A DNA stretch of 8,269 nucleotides from Candidatus Colwelliibacteriota bacterium (GCA_014874305.1 JACWAO010000042.1:1-8269); one strand, 5' to 3'; shown: positions 1 through 6,870, numbered from the stretch's first letter. Made by a program: numbers and translations. The notes: a model not told the origin generated them from the letters alone.

Positions 1-3000
1 AACCCTATCCAGATCGGCGTCTCGTCTATCTCGCCCGCGGATTCCGCGTCAAACTTCTTCCCGCGGCGAAAGACGATGGTTTTGGCGTTAACGGTCTTCT
101 TCAGCTGTTTCTCGTTTTTCTCCGCCACGTCTCTTGTAAGACCGGTTGTTTCAACCATTAGCGTTATATAGTTCTTCGGCGAAAGCCCCGCTTTTTGCCT
201 CAGACTTTGAATCATCCTCCCCAGCTCGCGTATAATCCCCTCCTCCTTGAGTTCAGGGGTTATATTAGTATCCAAAATCACCTCTCCCTTTTTTATTTTT
301 CCGTTAAAAACGGCTTCCTTAACATTAACCTCCTCTTTTAATATCTCCACAAGCTCGCTGTCTTTATCAAATCCGCTTTCCGGCGAGGATAAACTGACTG
401 ACGCCAAAGGCTGGCGCACCTTAATCTTTTCCTCGTTGCGCTTGGAAAGTATTGCCGCCGCCGCCGCTCTAACCTCGGCCATCTTATCGACAAGATCCTT
501 GTCCGCCATCTTTTTACTCTCTTCCGGCCACTCCTCTAGGTGAACCGATTGTTTTTCCCCGCCCAAAGACTGATAAAGCGCCTCGGCAAAAAACGGGGAG
601 AAGGGCGCGGAAAGCTTGCTTACTCCAAGCAGGACCTCTCGCAAAGTATGAGCGGACTCTTTTCTTCCGCGGCTTCGGCGTATGTACCAGCGCGATAAAT
701 CATCTACCAAAGCCTCGATCTCCCTGGCCGCCTGGCCGATCTCATAAGCATCAAGGTTTTTGGTACAGGAGCCGATCGCTTCGTGCAGTCTCGAGATTAT
801 CCACTCGTCCAGCCTGTTCTTCCCGCCGTTTTTAATCGGTACGAGTTTTTTCTTCCCGCCGCCTATCGTCGTGTAAAACAAATACGAATTGTAGGCCGTA
901 AGGAAAAACCGGCGCATGGTTTTCTGCAGGTCCAGCTCGTCAAAGTTTTTGGGTTCGGCAGGCGGATTGACCGTATAAAAATACCAGCGGACCACATCGG
1001 CGCCGTACTTATCCATAACCTCCCAAGGATTAACCACATTCCCTTTGGACTTGGACATTTTTTGCCCATACTTGTCGCGTATCAACCCGAGAGAGATTAC
1101 ATTCCTGTACGGTGTTTTTCTGCCTAGCAAGACCGCTTCGGTCAAAAGGGTATAAAACCACCCTCTGGTCTGGTCTATTCCCTCGGCGATAAAATCGGCC
1201 GGATACCCCCCCTTCTCATCGATATACTCTCTGTTTTCAAAAGGATAATGGACCGATGCTAAAGGCATCCCGCCTGAGTCATACCACACATCGGCAACCT
1301 CGGGAACGCGGCGCGCGACTCCTCCGCACTCCAAACACTCAAGCTCGACGCGATCCACGTACGGCCTGTGCATGTCAATCATTCCCAGCTCGCTATAAGG
1401 ATAGTTGTGAAACTCAAGCTTTTTTAACTCAGCTAAATCTATATATGAAAGCTTGAGCGCCTCCTCATTCGAGGCCCCGCTTGTCGCGGCCTCAAGCATC
1501 CACAGAGGATCCCCGTGCCCGACTATCAAGATATTCTTCCCTCGGTACCTTCTATTAACATCCAGGAGAAACTCCAGCACTCTCTTTCTCACATCCTCCA
1601 GATTCTCTCCTCCCTCCGGCCGTTTGGTAAACTCCTCCACCGGATTGTTAAAGAATCTTTTATGTTCAGCAACCTTGCGCCAGTTAAAAACTCCCGCGTT
1701 TATCTCGCGCAGTCTGTCGTCTTCTATGATCTCTACCTCCTTGTTCCCCTTATTGATATTTTCGGCTATTATCCGCGCCGTTTCTCTCGTTCTCTCGTAA
1801 GGCGAAGTAAATATCACGTCGATCTTTTTCGCGGCGATTTTTTTTGCCAGAGACTGAACCTGCTTTGATCCGCGAGGAGTCAGGTGGCTCGTCCTGCCGT
1901 TATGCTCCGGACCTGAAGCTATGAAGTCTCTGACATTAGATTCGGCCTCCCCGTGTCTCACTATGTAAAAGCTGTTTCTGCGATAATCATACCTGTCCAA
2001 ATCATCCAGCCCTCCGGCTACCGTTATATGCCCCTCGTCGCACTTCCATATAGGGAGCGGGGTTCCCCAGTACCTCTCGCGCGACACGGACCAGTCGACC
2101 GCCTCCTTGATCCACTCCCCAAACCGCCCGTGTTTTATATACTCCGGAACCCAGTTTATCGTCTCGTTTTCTTTCTGCAGTTCTTTTCTTAACTTGGACA
2201 CCGCGAAAAACCAGCCGCTTCTCGCGAAATATATAAGAGGGGTGGAACATCTCCAGCAAAACGGATACTCGTGCTCGGCTTGTGCTTCAAAATGCAAAAG
2301 GCCGCGCGACTTTAGGTCGCTTGTGATGTCCTTGTCCGCTGATTTAATAAACTTGCCCGACCCGGGAAGATCACCCGTCACATTCCCCCTATCGTCAACC
2401 GTTATGGGAAAAGGCTTCTTGCCCAAGAGCTTAAAATCCTCCTCGCCGAAAGCCGGAGCTATGTGAACCAACCCGGTTCCTTCCTCGGCGGAGACAAAAT
2501 CGCCGGCAATCACCTTATAAAAATGATCATTCTTCTCCGCCAGAGGAGAAGGGTAAAGCGGCTCGTATGCTAAGCCAACAAGCTCCTTCCCCGGCTTTTT
2601 CGCGGAAACGTTTTTCTCACTCAACCCCGGAGGGACAAGCGCGCTCCATAAAAATTCGCCGTCCGACTTGTATTTTTTATAGGTCAGCTTTGGATTGACC
2701 GCCACCGCGACGTTTGAGGGTAATGTCCAGGGCGTCGTGGTCCAAACCAAGAGATACTCCCCTTCTTTTATTTTAAACTTCACGTAAACAGACGGGTCCT
2801 TAGTCAATCGGTAAACTTCCGGCTGGCCAAGCTCGTGGCTTGAAAGCGGCGTGCCGCATCTAGGGCAGTAAGGAACTATCTTTCTCGCCTCCACGAGATG
2901 CCCGCGGTCGCTTATTCTTTTAAATATCCACCACAAACTTTCGATATATTCCGGAGTATAAGTTACGTAGGCGTCGTTTAAATCTATCCAGTACCCGATG

Positions 3001-3410
3001 CGTTCCGTAAACCTGTTCCATTCCTCGAGATACTTCCAAATATTCTCCTTGGCCTTCGCGTTAAAAACATCTATTCCCACCCTCTCCTCTATCTCCCTTT
3101 TCTCCTTGATGCCAAGCTCTTTCTCAACGCCGAGTTCGATAGGAAGGCCATGCGTATCCCAGCCCGCGCGCCGGGGAACGTTATATCCCTGCATGGTCTT
3201 GTACCTCAAGACGATATCCTTAAAGACCCTGGCTAAAACGTGATGCAGGGCCGGGCGCCCATTGGCGTACGGGGGTCCCTCGTAAAAGACGAAGTTTTTT
3301 CTTCCGCGACGGGACTTGACCGCCTTTTCAAAAATCCGGTTTTTTCTCCAAAATTCCGCAACTTTTGCCTCTAGTTCGGCCGGCTTGTATTCTTTAAACT
3401 CCTTAAACAT
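1..3410 (-). CDS. ileS: Isoleucyl-tRNA synthetase, type 2, with an embedded histidine-phosphatase domain (3' end off window)
   Basis: Charges tRNA-Ile with isoleucine in the cytoplasm (class I synthetase). The frame is open from ATG at 3410 to the left edge, 1136 residues. In order: signature GPPYANG with a divergent HIGH motif ALHH (54-57); zinc pair C182/C185; CP1 editing domain with TTTPW (224-228) and GTGLVHIAPAFGEED ending at Asp325; SRERYWGTPLPIW ending at W455; the phosphatase insert (about 478-660); DMHRPY from 679; C692/C695; DVWYDSGG (707-714); KMSKS (784-788); then the anticodon-binding region. The last visible residues, ETPIWIG, resemble the usual C-terminus of the family, so probably few residues are missing. 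The SSHE and ALHH forms and the RVPEVADVWYDSGGMP stretch fit the archaeal-like type-2 clade. Without the insert the length is ordinary (about 940 visible). Start choice: the only ATG close upstream of the conserved N-terminus, preceded by a good promoter. It is transcribed divergently from infC, and no T-box leader fits in the short gap. Confidence 0.96.
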   Translation of the reverse strand, partial: MFKEFKEYKPAELEAKVAEFWRKNRIFEKAVKSRRGRKNFVFYEGPPYANGRPALHHVLARVFKDIVLRYKTMQGYNVPRRAGWDTHGLPIELGVEKELGIKEKREIEERVGIDVFNAKAKENIWKYLEEWNRFTERIGYWIDLNDAYVTYTPEYIESLWWIFKRISDRGHLVEARKIVPYCPRCGTPLSSHELGQPEVYRLTKDPSVYVKFKIKEGEYLLVWTTTPWTLPSNVAVAVNPKLTYKKYKSDGEFLWSALVPPGLSEKNVSAKKPGKELVGLAYEPLYPSPLAEKNDHFYKVIAGDFVSAEEGTGLVHIAPAFGEEDFKLLGKKPFPITVDDRGNVTGDLPGSGKFIKSADKDITSDLKSRGLLHFEAQAEHEYPFCWRCSTPLIYFARSGWFFAVSKLRKELQKENETINWVPEYIKHGRFGEWIKEAVDWSVSRERYWGTPLPIWKCDEGHITVAGGLDDLDRYDYRRNSFYIVRHGEAESNVRDFIASGPEHNGRTSHLTPRGSKQVQSLAKKIAAKKIDVIFTSPYERTRETARIIAENINKGNKEVEIIEDDRLREINAGVFNWRKVAEHKRFFNNPVEEFTKRPEGGENLEDVRKRVLEFLLDVNRRYRGKNILIVGHGDPLWMLEAATSGASNEEALKLSYIDLAELKKLEFHNYPYSELGMIDMHRPYVDRVELECLECGGVARRVPEVADVWYDSGGMPLASVHYPFENREYIDEKGGYPADFIAEGIDQTRGWFYTLLTEAVLLGRKTPYRNVISLGLIRDKYGQKMSKSKGNVVNPWEVMDKYGADVVRWYFYTVNPPAEPKNFDELDLQKTMRRFFLTAYNSYLFYTTIGGGKKKLVPIKNGGKNRLDEWIISRLHEAIGSCTKNLDAYEIGQAAREIEALVDDLSRWYIRRSRGRKESAHTLREVLLGVSKLSAPFSPFFAEALYQSLGGEKQSVHLEEWPEESKKMADKDLVDKMAEVRAAAAAILSKRNEEKIKVRQPLASVSLSSPESGFDKDSELVEILKEEVNVKEAVFNGKIKKGEVILDTNITPELKEEGIIRELGRMIQSLRQKAGLSPKNYITLMVETTGLTRDVAEKNEKQLKKTVNAKTIVFRRGKKFDAESAGEIDETPIWIG
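1431..1979 (-). other. Histidine phosphatase (RHG/PGM-like) domain inserted within ileS
   Basis: This is an in-frame domain of IleS, residues about 478-660, not a separate gene. Codon-by-codon reading of the reverse strand shows no stop or frame change at either edge. It begins SFYIVRHGEAESN, with Arg485 and the phospho-acceptor His486. HLTPRG follows, then FTSPYERTRETA with Arg540, RLREINAG with the candidate acid Glu569, GGENLEDVRKRV, and ILIVGHGDPL with the second catalytic His632. The spacing of 146 residues between the two histidines matches free-standing members of the histidine phosphatase superfamily, so the fold looks complete and the full catalytic set is retained. Known members remove phosphate from small metabolites or proteins through a phosphohistidine intermediate, and some are mutases. 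The substrate here cannot be read from sequence. The insert sits between Cys457 and Cys692/Cys695 of the synthetase. Confidence 0.93.
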
Positions 3411-3421
3411 TGATAAATGGG

Positions 3422-3449
3422 ATTATAAAACAAATCATACCCCTATCAA
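3422..3449 (-). promoter_or_regulatory. Predicted ileS promoter
   Basis: On the minus strand, TTGATA (3449-3444, five of six matches to the -35 consensus) is followed after 16 bases by a perfect TATAAT (3427-3422). The expected transcription start is near 3415, only about five bases before the ATG at 3410. The mRNA would therefore be almost leaderless, and no Shine-Dalgarno sequence could lie ahead of the start codon. The prediction rests on consensus matching only. Confidence 0.65.
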
Positions 3450-3456
3450 ATCGCCC

Positions 3457-3485
3457 TTGCAAACAAAGGCAATTTACACTAATAT
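3457..3485 (+). promoter_or_regulatory. Possible infC operon promoter
   Basis: TTGCAA (3457-3462) and TAATAT (3480-3485) are separated by 17 bases; each hexamer matches four of six consensus positions. The implied transcription start is about 3492, which is the A of the candidate AUC start of infC. A second possibility is TATAAA at 3424-3429, which would give a leader of roughly 50 bases containing a weak AAAGG (3465-3469). The two readings imply different infC starts, and the sequence does not settle between them. Confidence 0.3.
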
Positions 3486-3491
3486 GCCTTT

Positions 3492-3998
3492 ATCCAAGAA
3501 AACAAAATCAATAATCAAATAACAGCGCCTGAACTGAGGGTGGTAAGCGAAACAGGTGAGAATTTAGGGGTTATGTCCCGCGACGCGGCCCTTAAAGAGG
3601 CAAAAGAGAGGAACTTGGATCTTATTCTAATCGCCTCACAAGCCAACCCTCCGGTAGCCAAGATACAAAGCTACGACAAGTTCAGGTATCAGAGGGAGGT
3701 TGAGCTTAAAAAACAAAAGCAGACTCAGAAAGTACTGGCGTTAAAGCAGGTGCAGATAAGCCTGCGGGAGGCGAAAAACGATCTGCAGAACAAAGCCGGC
3801 CGAGTTGAGGAGTTCCTCGAGAAAGGCCACCGCGTCGAGATCCAGATGACCATGCGGGGAAGGGAAAAAGGACTTAAGGAGTGGGCCAAGAAAAAAATGG
3901 AAGAATTCCTGACACTGCTTACCATTCCGGTTCGCCGCGAGGGCGAGATAAAGCAGGGGGGGAGAGGAATGCTTTTACAGATAGAAAAGGAAAAGTAA
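3492..3998 (+). CDS. infC: Translation initiation factor IF-3 (start uncertain, no in-frame ATG)
   Basis: IF-3 binds the 30S subunit, blocks premature 50S joining and checks the initiator tRNA-start codon pairing. The N-domain is recognised by KINNQITAPELR, GENLGVMS and NPPVAKIQSYDKFRYQ. A lysine-rich linker follows, and then the C-domain with LREAKNDLQNKAGRVEEFLEKGH, MTMRGREKG and a terminal GRGMLLQIEKEK. From 3492 the product is 168 residues, a normal size. GTG at 3540 would delete the conserved KINNQITAPELR strand. Between the in-frame stop at 3480-3482 and that GTG there is no ATG, GTG or TTG, so the start is either non-canonical (AUC at 3492 is used here; AUC 3507 and AUA 3519 are others) or the frame has shifted from ATG 3484. 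E. coli infC starts with AUU and is autoregulated through it, so an AUC start would be in character. It is first in an operon with rpmI (one base between) and rplT. Confidence 0.9.
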   Translation: MQENKINNQITAPELRVVSETGENLGVMSRDAALKEAKERNLDLILIASQANPPVAKIQSYDKFRYQREVELKKQKQTQKVLALKQVQISLREAKNDLQNKAGRVEEFLEKGHRVEIQMTMRGREKGLKEWAKKKMEEFLTLLTIPVRREGEIKQGGRGMLLQIEKEK

Positions 3999-3999
3999 C

Positions 4000-4179
4000 A
4001 TGATCAGCAGGAAAACCGTAAGCAAGAGAATAAAGGTAACGAAAGGCGGCAAGCTACTGCGCCGTGTTAGGGGCGTTAGTCATAATATGGCTAAGAAATC
4101 GGCCAAATCAATCCAGAAAAAAAGGAAGTATTCCTCAGTAAGCAAATCGGATTATAAAAAAATAAGAGCGCTTATATAA
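4000..4179 (+). CDS. rpmI: 50S ribosomal protein L35
   Basis: A 59-residue, strongly basic protein (most members have 64-66 residues) of the large ribosomal subunit. The family pattern is clear: KRIKVTKGGKLLRR, then GVSHNMAKKSAKSIQKKRK, then a C-terminal VSKSDYKKIRALI resembling the usual VSKSD-KRIKKLL ending. The shortening is mainly at the N-terminus, which lacks the usual PKMKTHKGA-type opening and begins MISRKTVSKR. The start ATG at 4000 is one base past the infC stop and is preceded by AAAGG (3986-3990) nine bases upstream, the best Shine-Dalgarno in the window, suggesting translation linked to infC. It lies between infC and rplT, the standard bacterial order. Confidence 0.95.
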   Translation: MISRKTVSKRIKVTKGGKLLRRVRGVSHNMAKKSAKSIQKKRKYSSVSKSDYKKIRALI

Positions 4180-4183
4180 AAAG

Positions 4184-4528
4184 ATGACCAGAGTAAAAAG
4201 AGGGGTTTCGGCCAACAAAAAGAAGACGGCGGTGCTAAAGCACACCAAAGGTTTCAGGTGGGGACGCAAATCCAAGGAAAAAGCGGCCAAGGAGGCCTTA
4301 CTGCACGCCTGGAGCCACGCCTATCGCGGCCGCAAGGAAAATAAAAGAGACCAGCGCCAGCTGTGGAACGTCAAGATAAACGCCGCCTCAAGAGAGGAGG
4401 GAGTCAGCTACAGCAAACTTGTCTCCGCGCTGAAGAAAAACAATATACTTTTAAACCGCAAGGTTTTATCCGAGCTAGCCGAGAAAGAGCCGGAAGCGTT
4501 CAAAAAAATTCTGGCGAAGGCGAAGTAG
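4184..4528 (+). CDS. rplT: 50S ribosomal protein L20
   Basis: L20 (114 residues, normal length) binds 23S rRNA and is needed early in 50S assembly. Recognisable blocks are MTRVKRGVSANKKKTAVLKH at the N-terminus, KGFRWGRKSKEKAAKEAL, AYRGRKENKRDQRQLWNVKI and NAASREEGVSYSKLVSAL, with a C-terminal LLNRKVLSELAEKEPEAFKK. The basic N-terminal arm and globular C-terminal domain are both present. It starts four bases after the rpmI stop with only an A-rich stretch ahead, so translational coupling is likely. In E. coli and Bacillus L20 represses this operon by binding its mRNA, but no L20-binding leader structure is evident here. It is the last gene before the terminator; pheS/pheT do not follow. Confidence 0.98.
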   Translation: MTRVKRGVSANKKKTAVLKHTKGFRWGRKSKEKAAKEALLHAWSHAYRGRKENKRDQRQLWNVKINAASREEGVSYSKLVSALKKNNILLNRKVLSELAEKEPEAFKKILAKAK

Positions 4529-4570
4529 ACGAAAGCATTTCCCTTTGCTTTCTATAACATCCCGCGACAG

Positions 4571-4604
4571 AAAAACCGAACCAATTTATATGGTTCGGTT
4601 TTTT
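4571..4604. terminator. Bidirectional intrinsic terminator between rplT and the NUDIX gene
   Basis: A nine-base perfect stem, ACCGAACCA (4575-4583) with TGGTTCGGT (4591-4599), closes a seven-base loop. It is extended by A4 (4571-4574) pairing with T4, and followed by a T run to 4604. On the plus strand this is a U-tailed terminator for infC-rpmI-rplT. On the minus strand the A tract supplies the U tail for the convergent NUDIX gene, whose stop codon (4605-4603) overlaps the hairpin edge. Confidence 0.9.
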
Positions 4605-5130
4605 AATCGCCCTTAAGAACGCTCTCCGATCTCGGTCTGGGCGGTTCGTGGTCAACGACAGCAGGATGATGCTGTTCTTTGGAACTCAACTTGATAAAGT
4701 CGTGGGCCTTTTTAAGAACGGCCGCCGTATCGCGGTACCCTTTTACCAAGCGAATCGCGTCCCGGTAGTAAAACCATCCATACCCCTCGTGCTCGTCGGA
4801 GATATTTATCTGCTTCTGCTTGGTTTCTCCGAGGTAAAAAATAACTATCTTAAAAACCCTGCTCTTGCCCTTATAAAAAGAGAAGCGCTCGTACCCTTTG
4901 AACTTGCGATTCATCTTCAAATCCGCCGGTTTCAATCCGGTCTCCTCTGTAGTCTCCCTGAAGGCCGCCTCGAGGCTCGTCTCTCCCTTTCCGCTTTCAG
5001 CGGGGTCCTTTTCGATATGCCCCTTGGGGAAGTTCCAATAATCACTGCCATGATAAAGTAGCAGGAATCTCGGGCCCTTAACATCCCTGCGGTAGACTAT
5101 TACTCCTGCAGATATCTCTCTTTGCATCAT
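4603..5130 (-). CDS. NUDIX hydrolase, Ap4A-hydrolase-like, with a Nudix-box insertion
   Basis: A 175-residue NUDIX-fold pyrophosphohydrolase. The N-terminus, SAGVIVYRR (about 7-15), and YWNFPKGHIEK (31-41) are typical of MutT/Ap4A-type enzymes. The catalytic half of the Nudix box is intact, FRETTEETGL (57-66), with metal-binding Glu59, Glu62 and Glu63. The first half carries seven extra residues, DPAESGK (42-48), between GHIEK and GET; removing them restores the standard Gx5Ex7REUxEExGU spacing. EHEGYGWF (113-120) is typical of the subfamily, which favours a bis(5'-nucleosyl)-tetraphosphatase over an 8-oxo-dGTP enzyme, but the substrate is inferred. A charged, proline-containing tail (149-175) extends past the fold. 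Two adjacent ATGs (5130, 5127) could start it, with no clear Shine-Dalgarno. It starts three bases after the polX stop, so the two are probably co-transcribed and translationally coupled. Confidence 0.92.
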   Translation of the reverse strand: MMQREISAGVIVYRRDVKGPRFLLLYHGSDYWNFPKGHIEKDPAESGKGETSLEAAFRETTEETGLKPADLKMNRKFKGYERFSFYKGKSRVFKIVIFYLGETKQKQINISDEHEGYGWFYYRDAIRLVKGYRDTAAVLKKAHDFIKLSSKEQHHPAVVDHEPPRPRSESVLKGD

Positions 5131-5133
5131 ATT

Positions 5134-6864
5134 TTATCGTTTCAATAATTTTAACATTTTCTCGAGCGGCCAGGAATTCACAACATCTTTCTTCCCAGCC
5201 CAGCCCCGTCTGGCCTGAGCTATGCCGTATGGCAGGAGTTCAAGGTGCGCAATCGCGTGGGCATCGGAATCTACGGCTATCTTCACGCCACTCTGAACGC
5301 ACTTCCGCACATACTCGTCCTTAATATCGAGCCTGTCGGGCAAGGAATCCACCTCAAGCGCCGTTCCGGTCTTCTTGGCGAAAGAGACTATCTCGTCGAT
5401 ATCTATAAGATAAGGCGGGCGGCGATTGATAAGTCTTCCCGTCGGATGGAACACTATGTCCACGTGAGGGTTGCTCATCGCCTTCATAAGGCGCTTGGTC
5501 TGCTCCTCTAAAGAAAGATTAAAGTATGAATGTGTCGCCGCGCCGACAATATCAAGCTTGGCAAGCGCCTCGTCTTTAAGGTCAAGACTGCCGTCCTTTA
5601 AGATATCGCACTCGGTACCTTTTAATATTTTTATATTAACCCCTTTCTTTTTCAGTTTAAGGTTAACGCGGTCAATCTCTTTTCCCTGGTCGGCCAGACG
5701 TTTCTCGTCAAGCCCTCTGGCCATCGCCAGGCGCTTGGTATGATCCGTTATGGCGATATAACGCAATCCTAGCTTAGCGGCAGACACGGCCATCTCCTCA
5801 ATGGAAGAAGAACCATCCGTCCAGTTGGTCTGCACCTGCAGATCGCCCAATAAATCCTTGTAGCCGATTATCTTCGGCAGATTATTATTCCTGGCCGCTT
5901 CTATCTCTCCGGTATTTTCCCGAAGTTCCGGCTCAATATACTGTAATCCGAAAGCCTTGTACAGGTCTTCCTCGGTTTTTCCCGCGATTTGCTTTCCTTT
6001 CTTATCGAACAGCCCGTACTCATTTAGTTTCCACCCCCTCTTAACCGCCATCTCCCGCAAAGCCACGTTGTGGTCCTTGGAGCCGGTAAAATAGTTTAGC
6101 GCGGCTCCGTACGACTTGTCCGGAACGACGCGCAGATCCACGTCTATCCCGTTGCTTAGCTTTACGGAGGACTTGGTCTCCCCATGCGCCAGCACCTTCG
6201 CGACCTCGGGAAGAGAAACGAACCTGCTCATCACCGGCTTTGAGTTGTCCGCTACCGCCAGTATGTCTATGTCCCCTATCGTCTCCTTTCTCCGCCTTAG
6301 AGATCCGGCTATCTCGATCTTTTTTACCTCCCGCAAGACAGCCAGTTTTTCTTTTATAGACTCGGCTAGAGGGAGGGCGTCTCCCAAGAGAAACCGCCCG
6401 CCGGACCGGCTCACAAACTCCAGCCCAGAAAGAATCTTCTCCTCCGATTTCTTGCCGAATCCCTCTAGCTTCCTTATCTTTCCGGCCTTGGCCGCCTTCT
6501 TTAGATCGTTTATGTTCCTTACTCCAAGCTTTTTATAAAGCTTTTTTATCGACTTGGGCCCCACTCCCTCGAGTCCGGCGAAACTCCCGAAATCCACCGG
6601 AGTTTTCTTCTTCAGCCTCTCGTAATACCTGAGTTTCCCCGTCTTTAAAAGCTCCTCTATTTTATTAGCTATAGAGACTCCGACCCCGGGGATCTCCTCA
6701 ACCGCCTTAATCCCTCCTTTGGCGTAAACCTCGTCTACCTCCTCCTCCATCTCGCCAATGGCCTCGGCTGCTTTTTCATAGGCTCGGGGCTTAAAAGGGA
6801 TGTCGTCCGTTTCCAAATACTCGCCTATCTCTTTTAAGATTCTGGCGATCTCACGGTTCTCCAT
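5134..6864 (-). CDS. polX: PolX family DNA polymerase with C-terminal PHP domain
   Basis: A 576-residue family X DNA polymerase, the bacterial gap-filling repair type that usually also has 3'-5' exonuclease or AP-endonuclease activity in its PHP domain. An N-terminal helical 8-kDa-like domain contains helix-hairpin-helix motifs at IPGVGVSIANKI (58-69), LEGVGPKSIKKL (98-109) and LEGFGKKSEEKI (133-144). The nucleotidyltransferase site is GSLRRRKETIGDIDIL, with Asp198 and Asp200, and the third aspartate Asp243 in DVDLRVV. The PHP domain runs from about 335 to the end: Asp350, TDH (His375), Glu418, His445, His473, and DSDAH (Asp534, His536). The first PHP motif reads DLQVQTNWTDG, with Gln343 and Gln345 where many family members have histidines, so exonuclease activity is uncertain. 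Length and domain order match full-length bacterial PolX. It lies 14 bases after the MFS-like gene and 3 bases before the NUDIX gene. Confidence 0.96.
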   Translation of the reverse strand: MENREIARILKEIGEYLETDDIPFKPRAYEKAAEAIGEMEEEVDEVYAKGGIKAVEEIPGVGVSIANKIEELLKTGKLRYYERLKKKTPVDFGSFAGLEGVGPKSIKKLYKKLGVRNINDLKKAAKAGKIRKLEGFGKKSEEKILSGLEFVSRSGGRFLLGDALPLAESIKEKLAVLREVKKIEIAGSLRRRKETIGDIDILAVADNSKPVMSRFVSLPEVAKVLAHGETKSSVKLSNGIDVDLRVVPDKSYGAALNYFTGSKDHNVALREMAVKRGWKLNEYGLFDKKGKQIAGKTEEDLYKAFGLQYIEPELRENTGEIEAARNNNLPKIIGYKDLLGDLQVQTNWTDGSSSIEEMAVSAAKLGLRYIAITDHTKRLAMARGLDEKRLADQGKEIDRVNLKLKKKGVNIKILKGTECDILKDGSLDLKDEALAKLDIVGAATHSYFNLSLEEQTKRLMKAMSNPHVDIVFHPTGRLINRRPPYLIDIDEIVSFAKKTGTALEVDSLPDRLDIKDEYVRKCVQSGVKIAVDSDAHAIAHLELLPYGIAQARRGWAGKKDVVNSWPLEKMLKLLKR

Positions 6865-6870
6865 ATATTA

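Noticed and set aside
1377..1985. The phosphatase segment as a chimeric assembly join or a separate nested gene
   Set aside because: The frame is continuous on both sides, host motifs resume correctly, and there is no start codon with ribosome-binding site or stop codon at its edges. An embedded domain is the simpler reading, though raw reads should confirm it.
247..2466. Several open frames of 66-119 codons on the plus strand within positions 247-2466, and two short minus-strand frames (863-1069, 2002-2259)
   Set aside because: All lie inside ileS in other frames. None shows a recognisable domain, while the minus-strand ileS frame reads continuously with conserved motifs throughout.
3411..3491. 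T-box or L20-type leader regulating ileS or infC
   Set aside because: The divergent gap is about 80 bases and already holds promoter elements. No T-box antiterminator or L20-binding structure could be identified.
3484..3522. Mini-ORF MPLSKKTKSIIK overlapping the infC start
   Set aside because: Not called as its own gene. It is more likely the true infC start displaced by one base, or chance; treated under the infC finding.
3540..3542. GTG as the infC start
   Set aside because: It would remove KINNQITAPELR, a conserved part of the IF-3 N-domain that is present and in frame just upstream.
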